DNA of 35,221 bases from a virus. A program made the position numbers and the translations under genes. Of this stretch, positions 7,784 to 16,122 are shown piece after piece (the first letter of the stretch is position 1; each line of letters opens with the position of its first letter). The DNA is taken from positions 1-35,221 of IMG/VR virus record IMGVR_UViG_3300048589_000236. The stretch is one strand, 5' to 3'. Below the pieces are notes generated by a model that worked only from the letters and a program-made list of their open reading frames with translations, did no database searches and was not told the origin of the DNA.

Positions 7784-10700
7784 TAATTCATCCCCAACGC
7801 CATTTCAAGTTCACGGGCTGTTGTTTCCACGTCGAGTGATCCTTCTCGGGACTGACGTTCCAGACGTGCAAGGTCATCGCCAGTAACCGCGAAGTAGTAA
7901 TTCTTCGTTACCATTCCGCCTGTGCGAGATGGAGCAACATCGACCGGTGCCATATTTCTATTTCGAAGTCCTGCAACATCGGATGTTAGGCGATCAGCAC
8001 TGTATCGAATATCATCCGCAACCGAACCGAAGTTTTCACCAATATAATCGAAGGTAATTGGCTCCTTCAGCGGACCTTCCTTCGCCGGTGAGTGCGGCAT
8101 CACAGCGGCAATATCCGCTGCTGCTTGTCGAGCAACTTCAACCGCAGCCGTAATTCCACTGGTATCTACAGAAAACGATGCAGTAAAGACCTTACCGTCC
8201 CACGCACGGCCAATATCAAATGCAGCACCAGCGGCAATCATTACAGCATCAACGTTTAGGCTAAAATCACCCCAATAGTTTTGCTGATCCCATGCACGCC
8301 CAATATCAAATGCCGCTGCTGCTGAAATCATTACAGCATCAACATTAAGTTGTGCATCCGCTTCAAACTGTTTTGAATCCCATGCACGTCCCATGTCAAA
8401 AGCCGCCGCAAAATCAGTCATCACGGTATCAATACCGTCGAGTTTTAGCTCCGCATTAAACTCCTTCGACTCTATTTCACGGGTAAGCGCCGACATGGAC
8501 GTTTCATCCACAGTCAGCGTGACACTGACTTCTGGTTTTAGGCTGCCTTGGAATGGGGCACCCTGCGGAATCGCATACCCTTCACCGGGAGAGTGCGTAA
8601 CCGTGTTTGTGTCGTTGGTATGGTTATTCGGGTTGAGCGGATCGTAGTTTTGGATATTGAAGAAGTTTCCAGCAGCGCCTTGCCGTCCAACCTCATCCTG
8701 CAATCCGAACAATTCTTTAAGTTTGTTTCGAAGCCGAGTAATTTGTTCCTCAACAAACGCAACAGCGGTATCAACCCCTGTGACAAGCCCATTCCACGTA
8801 AACGGAATCATCGGAATAGCAAACTCTAAACCATCCCAAATCTTCGGAATAAGTTCACCCGTTTTTTCAACAATTCGCGTGATTGCATTGCCAATTTCTT
8901 CCATAACAATGTCGGCAATAGAGCCGGATAGCGTATCCGGTGCGACAATTTGGTTGCCCATATCGTCAAACAGCCCGGTAAAGCCCCCCTTGCCGCCACT
9001 TCCATCACCAAATCGGATTGCCCGACCGATAGCACCGTAGATTTTTTCTCCGAGCTTGGCTTGGAACTCCCCGAAACTCCATTCGGACGAGTCTTTACCA
9101 GTAAGCAACCCGGCAAGGAACCCACCAATAGCAGCAATGATACCGCCACCAATATCCCCAATACCTTTCAAGTCTTCAACGGTGATTTCGGAGATTGCGG
9201 ACCAGATAAACTCGCTAAGTCCAAATACCAACGCGGTTGGAGCTTTTGCAATCAACGACATACCATCGCGGATAAAGGCACCGATGTTTTGACCGAAGTT
9301 CTGCCAATCCACGCGATCAGACATATCGTCTGGGCTAATAGCCGCAATCGCCTTTCCAATCGCCTTCCCGAAGCCAGTACCAATTTCTCGAATAAAGTTA
9401 AGGTCGTCAGGAATAGCCTCTGCAATAGTACGACCAATACTTCCGAACAGCCCACCGCCGTCTTCGCCATTTTGCGCGTTGTCAAGCTCCAACACAGCGT
9501 TAACAAGTGAGATTTTTGCACCCTCAACCGGAATGAAAATGTCGCCTACTTCGGAGATTTTTGACACAACCCACCCGGCGAAGTTACCAGCTTCCCCCCA
9601 CACATTTTCGGCTAGTTCAAAGGCAGCTTCGAGGATAACTGTTCCGAGCGGAATTGGCTCGCTCAATACGGTGTTAAAGGAACCCGTTCCGTTTCGGGTT
9701 CCTGTCGGCGGCCCATAGGTTGGTCCACCCATCAATTGTTCTTGCAGCCACTCCCAAAGGCGACCGGCAATGTGCGTAAAACCGGTTCCGAGAGCAACGG
9801 CACCTTCTACAAGGATCGTACCGAACGGAATATTTCGTTCTTCGTTCGGCAGGTAGTTGACTGTTTTCGACCCGTCGGCGTTGACGGTTGCCGCAGGACC
9901 GCCGAAGATTTGTCCCTTAATCCAACTCCACAGGTCACCAACCCACCCAACTGTCTTGTTTACCAGCGATAGTCCAAACTCAACTACCGCCGTGAGCATC
10001 GGTAGCACAATTTCTTCGCCAGTCCACGCCAACGCGCCCATAAGAAGATCAGACCAGCTTGTGAATCCAAGTATTTCCGGGACTACGCTGAACGCCAGCT
10101 TGACGCCGTTCCACATTTGTTCTAGTTCGCCCGGTAGTCGGCGCATGAAACGGTCCCAATCACCACGACTGATGAAGTACCATAGGTCGGCCAGCCCTTC
10201 GACCACATCACCAAGCCCCTCCGCAAAGGTAAGCAACGGACCGTCCCACCCCTGTGCAATTAGGAAGTCAAGGGGATTGTCCGCTTGATTGATTCGACTA
10301 AGGTAGTCGATAAGTTCAGACACAGGCTCAAAGAAGTCGGCTACCGCGTCTTTTGCGGCTCCCAACTCATCACTGAAGAACGCGAACGCTGCAATGACTC
10401 CGGCAATAACGGCAACAAATCCAAGGAAGGTTGCGGACATAATACCGATACCGCTAAAGAGCAGACCAAACCCTCCGAGTCCTCGGAATACCATGATTGC
10501 TCCGGCAAGCCCCATCAACGCACCCGTAAGTACAACGAATGCCGCCGCTGCGATATGAACGATTCGTGGAGCATTTGCAAAGGCACCAAGTAGCTCGGTC
10601 AACAAGTCGATGAATGGGCGAATCATGTTACCACCGATAACACCGATCTGTCGCATGGCGTTCGATGCCGCAGCTTCGAAGCGGTCAAGCGAACCACCAA

Positions 10701-11664
10701 TCGTATCCATCAATGTACGCATGAATGCCGCAGCCGTCCCCAAGTCCTCCATCTTTCGAAGGTGCTCATCGTAGGCTTCGGTTCCACCGGTAAAGAGGGC
10801 GTACAACGGAGACGACGCAGGCTTTCCGAAAATATCTTCTAGGAATGACAAACCTTCCGCTTTCGACATAGTTGAAAGCAGTTCATTGAATTGGTCAATG
10901 ATCTTCGGCATACCGACGAAGTTCCCGGTTACGGGATCGAACGCTTGCACACCATGACTCATACCGAACTCATCGGCTCCCGCCGCAAGTTCCGTAAACA
11001 TGCTTCGCAAACCGGTACCAGCGGAACGACCCTTGATACCAAGTGACTGCAAGTAGGAAAGTGATGTAGCAGTTTCTTCTAGCGGTACGCCCAACTGAGC
11101 CGCGATGGAACCGATATACTGCATACCAGTTGCGAACTCAGCCGCAGGACGTCCGGAACGGAGGATCGCCTGTGAGAGAATGTCGGCAGTTCTTGCCGCG
11201 CTTAGTCCCTCATCTTTAAACACACGGGCGACTTGCCCGAAGATGTTCGTGGCAAGTGTCAAATCTTCATCAATAACCGCTGCGAAGTTAACCGCAGCGT
11301 CCGTCCAACCGCCAAGGATTTGCTCTCCGGTAAATCCTTCACGACCAAGTTGCTCCATCGCTTCAGCAATTTGCTGTGCTGAGTAAATGGTTGTTTGGTC
11401 AACGGCGAACGCTTTCTTCGTAAGTGCGTCTACACTTACTTCCGCACCCGTGGCAAGCTGCTGCACACGGATCATGGTTTGCTCAAATTGGGCACCGGAT
11501 GTTACGGCATCCTTGAACCATCCAACGAGTCCGCCACCGGCACCCAAGAGCGCACCACCAGCAATAATGTTGTGGAAGGTACGGTTTAGATTATTAAGCT
11601 CTCGTTGCGCTTGACCAACGTTGGCATTAACAACGACTTCAAGCTCTGCTACTCTGTGACCCAT
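7783..11664 (-). CDS. Tail tape measure protein
   Basis: At 1293 residues it is the longest gene and sits after the frameshifted chaperone, the classic tape measure position. The N-terminus matches the TP901-type family: a coiled start (QAQRELNNLNRTFHNI), then FEQTMIRVQQLATGA and IFGQVARVFKDEGLSAARTA. Hydrophobic segments at about 355-435 (IVHIAAAAFVVLTGALMGLA and FGLLFSGIGIMSATFLG) are typical. Three 30-residue repeats lie at about 1076-1165. At the usual rough rule of 0.15 nm per residue the tail would be near 190 nm long. The ATG at 11664 has an AAGGAA site 20 bases after the GT stop. Confidence 0.93.
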   Translation of the reverse strand: MGHRVAELEVVVNANVGQAQRELNNLNRTFHNIIAGGALLGAGGGLVGWFKDAVTSGAQFEQTMIRVQQLATGAEVSVDALTKKAFAVDQTTIYSAQQIAEAMEQLGREGFTGEQILGGWTDAAVNFAAVIDEDLTLATNIFGQVARVFKDEGLSAARTADILSQAILRSGRPAAEFATGMQYIGSIAAQLGVPLEETATSLSYLQSLGIKGRSAGTGLRSMFTELAAGADEFGMSHGVQAFDPVTGNFVGMPKIIDQFNELLSTMSKAEGLSFLEDIFGKPASSPLYALFTGGTEAYDEHLRKMEDLGTAAAFMRTLMDTIGGSLDRFEAAASNAMRQIGVIGGNMIRPFIDLLTELLGAFANAPRIVHIAAAAFVVLTGALMGLAGAIMVFRGLGGFGLLFSGIGIMSATFLGFVAVIAGVIAAFAFFSDELGAAKDAVADFFEPVSELIDYLSRINQADNPLDFLIAQGWDGPLLTFAEGLGDVVEGLADLWYFISRGDWDRFMRRLPGELEQMWNGVKLAFSVVPEILGFTSWSDLLMGALAWTGEEIVLPMLTAVVEFGLSLVNKTVGWVGDLWSWIKGQIFGGPAATVNADGSKTVNYLPNEERNIPFGTILVEGAVALGTGFTHIAGRLWEWLQEQLMGGPTYGPPTGTRNGTGSFNTVLSEPIPLGTVILEAAFELAENVWGEAGNFAGWVVSKISEVGDIFIPVEGAKISLVNAVLELDNAQNGEDGGGLFGSIGRTIAEAIPDDLNFIREIGTGFGKAIGKAIAAISPDDMSDRVDWQNFGQNIGAFIRDGMSLIAKAPTALVFGLSEFIWSAISEITVEDLKGIGDIGGGIIAAIGGFLAGLLTGKDSSEWSFGEFQAKLGEKIYGAIGRAIRFGDGSGGKGGFTGLFDDMGNQIVAPDTLSGSIADIVMEEIGNAITRIVEKTGELIPKIWDGLEFAIPMIPFTWNGLVTGVDTAVAFVEEQITRLRNKLKELFGLQDEVGRQGAAGNFFNIQNYDPLNPNNHTNDTNTVTHSPGEGYAIPQGAPFQGSLKPEVSVTLTVDETSMSALTREIESKEFNAELKLDGIDTVMTDFAAAFDMGRAWDSKQFEADAQLNVDAVMISAAAAFDIGRAWDQQNYWGDFSLNVDAVMIAAGAAFDIGRAWDGKVFTASFSVDTSGITAAVEVARQAAADIAAVMPHSPAKEGPLKEPITFDYIGENFGSVADDIRYSADRLTSDVAGLRNRNMAPVDVAPSRTGGMVTKNYYFAVTGDDLARLERQSREGSLDVETTARELEMALGMN
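8170..8439 (-). repeat. Three tandem 90-bp repeats inside the tape measure gene
   Basis: Three in-frame 30-residue units, each centred on AAAFDIGRAWD or close variants (DMGRAWDSKQ, DIGRAWDQQN, DIGRAWDGKV), follow each other with exact 90-base spacing. Copies two and three are nearly identical in the first 21 residues and differ in the last nine. The match at DNA level (catgcacg-cc-atatcaaa type blocks every 90 bases) indicates recent duplication. Confidence 0.85.
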
Positions 11665-11683
11665 ACCAATTCCTTACATTACA

Positions 11684-12288
11684 TTATTGCTGTTTTTTTA
11701 TTGAATCATATTGTCTATCCGACTGTGCCTTATTCTGGTTTTCGCGGTCAGCGGCATTGTCCGCTGCTTCGGCTAATGCCGCCCACTCGTACCAGAACAC
11801 AGGGAGTTCTAGGACTTCCGTGGGCGACATGCCAAGATACTTCGCTCGTCTAATAACAAAGTAAGGTTCGTATTTTATGCGAGACTCCCCCGTGAATCCG
11901 TAGCATAGAGCTTCTGCGAGTTCTTGGACGGATTCTTCGGTGAGTTTGGGCGCATATCTTCCAGCATCGCGGTAAAGATCATTCCGAGCAGGGTTGACGA
12001 AATGTGCTGTGTGATCTGTGGCTTTGTGGGAACTTCAGCATCTTCTTCGATGACAAGGCTTCCATCTTCGGCATCATACACAGGGCCAACCAAATCCCAC
12101 TCTACGATGAGTTTGTGCAGGGATTCAAGCATTTCCCGGTAGGCATCTTCGCCTGTCGCATTTGCCATACGCGCTTCGTCGGCAGGGGTTCGAACGTTTG
12201 GACGATAGGTAACACGTACCTGACCAAGCGGCGTGTTGACAACAACTTCGCTCCGTTCTTTCGCAAGATCGGCAACTCGGATTGGCAT
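11684..12288 (-). CDS. Tail assembly chaperone, -1 frameshifted long form (GT-like)
   Basis: The 137-residue short form and this longer product share a start at 12288. Near the short form's end there is a run of five G on the coding strand (plus 11887-11891; codons CGG GGG AGT). A -1 slip there leads into an open frame encoding about 68 more residues, including YFVIRRAKYLGMSPTEVLEL and PVFWYEWAALAEAADNAA, ending at TAA 11684-11686, just before the tape measure. Such programmed -1 shifts between chaperone genes upstream of the tape measure are a conserved feature of long-tailed phages (lambda G/GT). No usual start exists near the beginning of the second frame. Confidence 0.8.
11875..12288 (-). 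CDS. Tail assembly chaperone, short form (G-like)
   Basis: The 137-residue protein ends at TAA 11875-11877 when no frameshift occurs. It begins with MPIRVADLAKERSEVVVNTP and a beta segment (VRVTYRPNVRTP), followed by helices around MANATGEDAYREMLESLHKL, and ends in a lysine/serine-rich tail. It lies directly between the major tail protein and tape measure genes and has a strong AAGGAG ribosome site. It should coat or chaperone the tape measure during tail assembly and be absent from the virion. Confidence 0.8.
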   Translation of the reverse strand: MPIRVADLAKERSEVVVNTPLGQVRVTYRPNVRTPADEARMANATGEDAYREMLESLHKLIVEWDLVGPVYDAEDGSLVIEEDAEVPTKPQITQHISSTLLGMIFTAMLEDMRPNSPKNPSKNSQKLYATDSRGSLA

Positions 12289-12320
12289 AGAGACGATAAC
12301 TCCTTAATTACACTAAAAAA

Positions 12321-12354
12321 CGGTATAATGCATACCTTTGGTAGCATTATACCG
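12321..12354 (-). terminator. AT-rich hairpin with T run, upstream of the chaperone gene
   Basis: CGGTATAATGC (12321-12331) and GCATTATACCG (12344-12354) pair perfectly over 11 bp with a 12-base loop. On the minus strand the stem is followed by six T (plus 12315-12320), so it has the form of an intrinsic terminator placed between the tail-tube gene and the chaperone. The downstream arm also holds TATAAT on both strands. Confidence 0.6.
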
Positions 12355-12379
12355 CAAAATGCCCAAAGGGGCAACTTTT
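12347..12379 (-). promoter_or_regulatory. Candidate sigma70-type promoter for tail genes
   Basis: On the minus strand TTGCCC is followed by a 17-base spacer and a perfect TATAAT (plus 12347-12352). The -35 hexamer lies in the second arm of the tail-tube terminator hairpin and the -10 in an arm of the next hairpin. It would drive the chaperone, tape measure and downstream genes. The -35 matches only four of six consensus bases. Confidence 0.45.
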
Positions 12380-12393
12380 GTAAGTTGCCCCTT
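12366..12393 (-). terminator. Strong hairpin after the major tail protein gene
   Basis: AAGGGGCAACTT (12366-12377) and AAGTTGCCCCTT (12382-12393) form a perfect 12-bp stem with a 4-base loop, 12 bases after the tail-tube stop at 12406. The minus-strand trailing sequence is moderately T-rich. It probably reduces read-through from the highly expressed tail-tube gene or protects its mRNA 3' end. Confidence 0.7.
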
Positions 12394-12405
12394 CAGTTTA
12401 CTGTA

Positions 12406-13719
12406 TTAGAGTGCTGTTCGCAAGTTCTGAACTTGGAATCGGGCAGCGCCACCGAAGTCGCTGTCGTCAACCGCTCGGAACATCCAGTCAACCGACATGG
12501 CTCCGTCTGTTTCACCGAAGTCATTGAGGGATTCGATCTTCGCCGCCATATCCGCACGGAACAGGTAGTTCAGTGAGGCATCAGGAGCGGCAAAGGCATC
12601 GCCTTCAGACTCAATACGGATGTAGACTGTGCTTCCGTCTCGGATGGTGTTCAGGTATTCCATACCAGCACCGTTCGCCGCCATTTTCAGACGTGACGTC
12701 ACATCAGGTGGGGCTTCGACTGTTGCCGCAAACGATGTTTGGTCAGAGTCGAGTACCCACATTGGATTAAATCGGCTGGCAATGTTGACGTCGGCCTCAA
12801 AGAGACGTGTCAGCTTTGTTGTCCCGATGTTCGCAAAGTCGGTATCCACATAGACGTTAACATTCCCCGGAATAGCAGGAAGGGCTGTCACGGTTGTGAT
12901 TGCTGTCCCTGTCTTGACTGAGGCAACCGCGCTTGTCCCCGGAGCGGCTGTGAGCGATGTAAACGTTCCTGTCATTGTAATGGCTTGGTTGCCAAGATCA
13001 CCAGTAAACGTTACATAGAATGGGGCTTCATCGCCGGGACCGCCAGACACCTGAACATCACCGTAATTAATGTTGTTCAATGCCACAAGTGCAGCTTCCA
13101 CCTGTGCGGCGGTTGCATCATAGGCAATAGCCGATGTTGTTTGTGCAGAGTAGGTCAGGGTGAATGTACCACCAGTAACCGTACCGTCAATCGTTACGCT
13201 GTAGACCGCGTTACCAGTCTGGTAGATGTTATCCTCAAACCGCTTTCCGATACCAGTTGCGGTAATTTCGATAGACCCTCGGGTAAAGGCGAACCCAAGA
13301 TCACTGAGGATAACATTTGTTGCTCGTTGTGCTCGGACAGGTGATCCCGTTTCAACGGTATACGTCTGTACCGTATCAGGAACCGTGGCCCGTGACTCAA
13401 ACTCCCACAGTCGGGCGTTGGTTCCACCACCCGGTGTAGTGATCGTTGGGTAGCTCACCGCAGAGGCAAGTGGGTAGATGATGTTGTTGTAGTCGAGTCG
13501 CCCCGTTACGTCAACAGTCGTCCAGTCTTTCCCCGGAATCATTAGGGTATCAAACTTATTACCGAACGGTCGGTAGCGTTCAACTTCGATATTTGGCTTT
13601 AGCGCAGCACTGATTGCCTCTAGGCGCTTGTCCGCAGCCACTGCAACGCCCGGTGCTACAATAGACTCTGCTCCCCATTGAGACGCTTCAAATACTTGTG
13701 CTCGTTCTCGTAGTGCCAT
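12406..13719 (-). CDS. Major tail (tube) protein with inserted beta domain
   Basis: The 437-residue protein lies between the tail terminator and chaperone genes, where the tail-tube subunit is expected, and is followed by a strong hairpin. The core (about 40-165 and 285-437) carries FDTLMIPGKDWTTVDVTGR, SRLKMAANGAGMEYLN and a C-terminal FRAVDDSDFGGAARFQ. Residues about 171-270 form an extra module with GTVTGGTFTLTYSAQTTSAI, AYDATAAQVEAALVAL and SGGPGDEAPFYVTFTG, a beta domain seen in many phage and bacterial surface proteins. This insert probably decorates the outside of the tail. AAGGAG precedes the ATG. Confidence 0.8.
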   Translation of the reverse strand: MALRERAQVFEASQWGAESIVAPGVAVAADKRLEAISAALKPNIEVERYRPFGNKFDTLMIPGKDWTTVDVTGRLDYNNIIYPLASAVSYPTITTPGGGTNARLWEFESRATVPDTVQTYTVETGSPVRAQRATNVILSDLGFAFTRGSIEITATGIGKRFEDNIYQTGNAVYSVTIDGTVTGGTFTLTYSAQTTSAIAYDATAAQVEAALVALNNINYGDVQVSGGPGDEAPFYVTFTGDLGNQAITMTGTFTSLTAAPGTSAVASVKTGTAITTVTALPAIPGNVNVYVDTDFANIGTTKLTRLFEADVNIASRFNPMWVLDSDQTSFAATVEAPPDVTSRLKMAANGAGMEYLNTIRDGSTVYIRIESEGDAFAAPDASLNYLFRADMAAKIESLNDFGETDGAMSVDWMFRAVDDSDFGGAARFQVQNLRTAL

Positions 13720-13730
13720 AAGTAAGCTCC

Positions 13731-14180
13731 TTAACTTGTTGGAGTATTAATATTAATCAAATACTCGCCACCAAGGTGAATGTATTGTGTCGAACTCATT
13801 ACTTCGGTTTCTTTATATGGTTGGATTTGAATACAGGAGGTAATCACAGCGCCGTTCGGTGTGTACCCGCTTGTACCATGTAGGGCTTCGTAGATCGCCG
13901 CCGCTCCTTCTGCTCCGTTTCGTGAGCTATTGCCCTTATCAATGGTCCGAACAAGAAACCGGAGTGTTGACCAAAACCGATCAGAACCGACAAGGAGAGT
14001 GTCATTAGACGGGTAGAGAAAATCGTAGGTGATAATCGGGTAGGTGATACGATCAGCGTTTTCGCTGTAGCGGGGGCCGGGGTGCGTGAATACTCGTTCA
14101 CCGACAACCGCTACCACACTGGCTTTCGCAAGGAGGCGACTCTTGATAAAGATTTCGGCTTCCGAAATTACATCGTACAC
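13731..14180 (-). CDS. Tail terminator / tail completion protein
   Basis: I place the start at GTG 14180, which has AAGGAA seven bases upstream and lies just after the previous gene's stop at 14191; this gives 149 residues. A longer frame would overlap the neighbour. The sequence (SEAEIFIKSRLLAKASVVAV, VGERVFTHPGP, YPIITYDFLYPS and RFLVRTIDKGNS, HGTSGYTP, IHLGGEYLIN) fits the DUF3168-like tail terminator family that caps the tube and joins it to the head. Gene order between the HK97 gp10-like protein and the tube protein agrees. Confidence 0.7.
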   Translation of the reverse strand: MYDVISEAEIFIKSRLLAKASVVAVVGERVFTHPGPRYSENADRITYPIITYDFLYPSNDTLLVGSDRFWSTLRFLVRTIDKGNSSRNGAEGAAAIYEALHGTSGYTPNGAVITSCIQIQPYKETEVMSSTQYIHLGGEYLININTPTS

Positions 14181-14190
14181 AGGCGTTTCC

Positions 14191-14565
14191 TTAGAGGAAG
14201 ATAGCGATAATCTGATCCATAATGTCACCGGGGAAGGTTGTGTCTACCGCAGGACCAAGGAACGGGTAGGCTCCTGTGAATCGAGTTCCGTATTCGTGGT
14301 ACATCGCGTACACACGCGGCTCTCCGGTCCATCCGGTTGCGGCTCCACCGGTAAAGCGAACGAGGTAATTCATTAATCCTTGTCGGAATACTTCACCAGA
14401 GGCGTTCAGCATTCCCGTATCAATGTGAGGGGCTTGGTTTCTCTGTGCTTGGGGGATAAGATCGTCTGTTACATAACCCCGAATTGCGTTATCAACCCGT
14501 TCATCCAACGTTGCGAGAATCTGTGGGATTCGGTTGTTTCTGATAACTATTCGGTATTGTAGCAT
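14191..14565 (-). CDS. HK97 gp10-like head-tail/tail component
   Basis: The 124-residue protein has the HK97 gp10 family pattern: an N-terminal helix, a central HIDTGMLNASGEVF segment, VYAMYHEYGTRFTGAYPFLGP (the HEYGT motif and the PFLGPA turn are characteristic), and a C-terminal helix. Proteins of this family act in neck or tail completion. It lies between head closure and tail terminator genes, in the canonical order, with one to two bases between genes. Confidence 0.8.
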   Translation of the reverse strand: MLQYRIVIRNNRIPQILATLDERVDNAIRGYVTDDLIPQAQRNQAPHIDTGMLNASGEVFRQGLMNYLVRFTGGAATGWTGEPRVYAMYHEYGTRFTGAYPFLGPAVDTTFPGDIMDQIIAIFL

Positions 14566-14566
14566 A

Positions 14567-14965
14567 TTAGTCTACCAAAATGCACTGAAATCCGTAGGAT
14601 GTGCCATATGACTGAGGCGAAAGGAGACTTGTGACTTGCAAAACATATTGTTGCAATGAGCGAGACTCAGTAATAATCACAATGTCGTCAAGCCGAATGT
14701 CGTTATTCTTCCACTCTACGCGGCAAATCCAACGAACACCAGATTGAATCACACCACCAGCAATATCTTCCTTGATTTCACGAAGAATACGCGGTTCTGA
14801 ATAAATCGGAATCTGCTCATACACAGGGGTGTAATCGGGTTCCGTCCCACCCATCTCATCAACGACATAGGTAGGACGGTGAATATCCGCCCGATCAGGA
14901 AGATTCGTGTCCTGTGTTCTCTGCATCCGTTGGAGTTGATACGGACTCAGACGTGTGTGAACCAT
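14567..14965 (-). CDS. Head closure / head-tail joining protein
   Basis: The start is set at ATG 14965, which has AAGGAAG upstream; a longer in-frame start at 14992 lacks a good site. The 132-residue product carries RPTYVVDEMGGTEPDYTPVY, a beta-rich VRWICRVEWKNNDIRLDDIV and ITESRSLQQYVLQVTSL, like SPP1 gp16-type head closure proteins. It overlaps the preceding small gene by about 70 bases. Placement directly before the gp10-like gene supports a neck role. Confidence 0.65.
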   Translation of the reverse strand: MVHTRLSPYQLQRMQRTQDTNLPDRADIHRPTYVVDEMGGTEPDYTPVYEQIPIYSEPRILREIKEDIAGGVIQSGVRWICRVEWKNNDIRLDDIVIITESRSLQQYVLQVTSLLSPQSYGTSYGFQCILVD

Positions 14966-15152
14966 GAGGCTTCCTTGAAATACGTGGCACACGGGGTGCT
15001 ACTTGCTTAATACGCTGACCGTCAGGGGTATGAGTCGCGTGAGGGCCGAAGGGGATGTAGTATCCCTTCCCTTTATAGAGCCGGTTGTAGGCGTCAATAT
15101 CCGGTACACGGTACTCGGCATTATCGGACCACCGACGAATGAGAATTGTCAT
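14895..15152 (-). CDS. Small neck-region protein of unknown function
   Basis: The ATG at 15152 follows the connector stop after one base (TAA C ATG) with GGGA upstream, giving 85 residues. It is basic and rich in proline, serine and threonine at its C-terminus; the start MTILIRRWSDNAEYRVPDID and KGKGYYIPFGPHATHTPDG are the ordered part. Its 3' end overlaps the head closure gene by 71 bases, a long overlap for this genome. No family is recognised. Confidence 0.55.
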   Translation of the reverse strand: MTILIRRWSDNAEYRVPDIDAYNRLYKGKGYYIPFGPHATHTPDGQRIKQVAPRVPRISRKPHGSHTSESVSTPTDAENTGHESS

Positions 15153-15153
15153 G

Positions 15154-15702
15154 TTAGTACCATCCCGCAAGGTCATCCGTTCGGCGTACATTTGCCGTCG
15201 TGATCCACTGTCGAGCGCGAAACCGTTTGGCCGCTTGCTCAACCATAACAGCCTGCTGTGACGCTTTGAAGGTACTTCCCAATTCTAGGAAGTCGAACTC
15301 CAATTTAATCTTTCCCAACCACGCATCAAGCAAATCGGCGCTTGCTGCATTAACGTCGTATTGTCTCCCCGAGAGACGTACTGATGTGCTTGGGGCTTGG
15401 TTGAACGTCCAGACGCCAACAACGGGGTTTTCTGACGCAATGTAGAGGGGAGTGCTTACGGCTGTTACAACGGTATCATCAGTGAGGGTGATGGTCGGTT
15501 CATCCTCCCACCACCCTCCGTCAGCATAGTAGTCAAGATCGTTCGGTGCAGCGGTAAGTGCATATTCGTAGACGTCTCTCCGGCGAGAATCCAGCGCATC
15601 CTGAATCTCTTGGTCCGAAAAAACCTGTAGAGGACCGGCTGTATCCCCAATGTTCGACCGGACTTTTCGGATCAGCCGCGCCATTGAAGAACGAACAGCC
15701 AT
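15154..15702 (-). CDS. Head-tail connector (adaptor) protein
   Basis: The 182-residue protein has an N-terminal helical bundle (MARLIRKVRSNIGD, FSDQEIQDALDSRRRDVYEY) as in SPP1 gp15/HK97 gp6-type adaptors, a central beta hairpin (EPTITLTDDTVVTAV) and a C-terminal helix that includes FKASQQAVMVEQAAKRFRAR. It lies between the capsid decoration gene and the head closure gene. It should form the ring under the portal that accepts the neck proteins. Confidence 0.72.
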   Translation of the reverse strand: MAVRSSMARLIRKVRSNIGDTAGPLQVFSDQEIQDALDSRRRDVYEYALTAAPNDLDYYADGGWWEDEPTITLTDDTVVTAVSTPLYIASENPVVGVWTFNQAPSTSVRLSGRQYDVNAASADLLDAWLGKIKLEFDFLELGSTFKASQQAVMVEQAAKRFRARQWITTANVRRTDDLAGWY

Positions 15703-15714
15703 AGGTTACTCCCT

Positions 15715-16089
15715 TTAGTCTACGTTAAGAACGGCAATCGTCACACCGGCACCAGAAATGTCGATGTGAATGTTTCCGTCTGATTGCATGAATCGCGCTG
15801 TGTCCGCAATGCGGATAAATCGCTCACCTGATGTTGCAGGGATTGCTACCGCAAGGTCGCCCATGCTGGCACGCCATGCGCTACCGAGATGCCCACCGGT
15901 TCCGGCCTTCACCGTTACCGTTCGCTCGGCACCGTTTGTGTTCTTGGCGTGGAGGATGATTTCACCCTTTCCACCAGCATCAAGGACCATGTTATTTGTG
16001 TTGTCACCAGTCTGGTAGAACCCCGCAGCCGCAGAGTTTACTCCTGCATCTGCTGTAATACTAGACTTCGTTAGGGCTGTTCGGGCCAT
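15715..16089 (-). CDS. Capsid decoration-like protein
   Basis: A 124-residue beta-rich protein directly downstream of the major capsid gene. Segments ADAGVNSAAAGFYQTGDNTN, GEIILHAKNTNGAERTVTVK and FIRIADTARFMQSDGNIHID followed by a short C-terminal strand follow the pattern of small head decoration or cement proteins in other siphophages. AGGAG lies upstream of the ATG. Lack of enzyme motifs and strict position next to the capsid gene support a structural role. Confidence 0.65.
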   Translation of the reverse strand: MARTALTKSSITADAGVNSAAAGFYQTGDNTNNMVLDAGGKGEIILHAKNTNGAERTVTVKAGTGGHLGSAWRASMGDLAVAIPATSGERFIRIADTARFMQSDGNIHIDISGAGVTIAVLNVD

Positions 16090-16122
16090 AGTTCTTTACT
16101 CCTAGTGTACTAAAAGAAGGTC

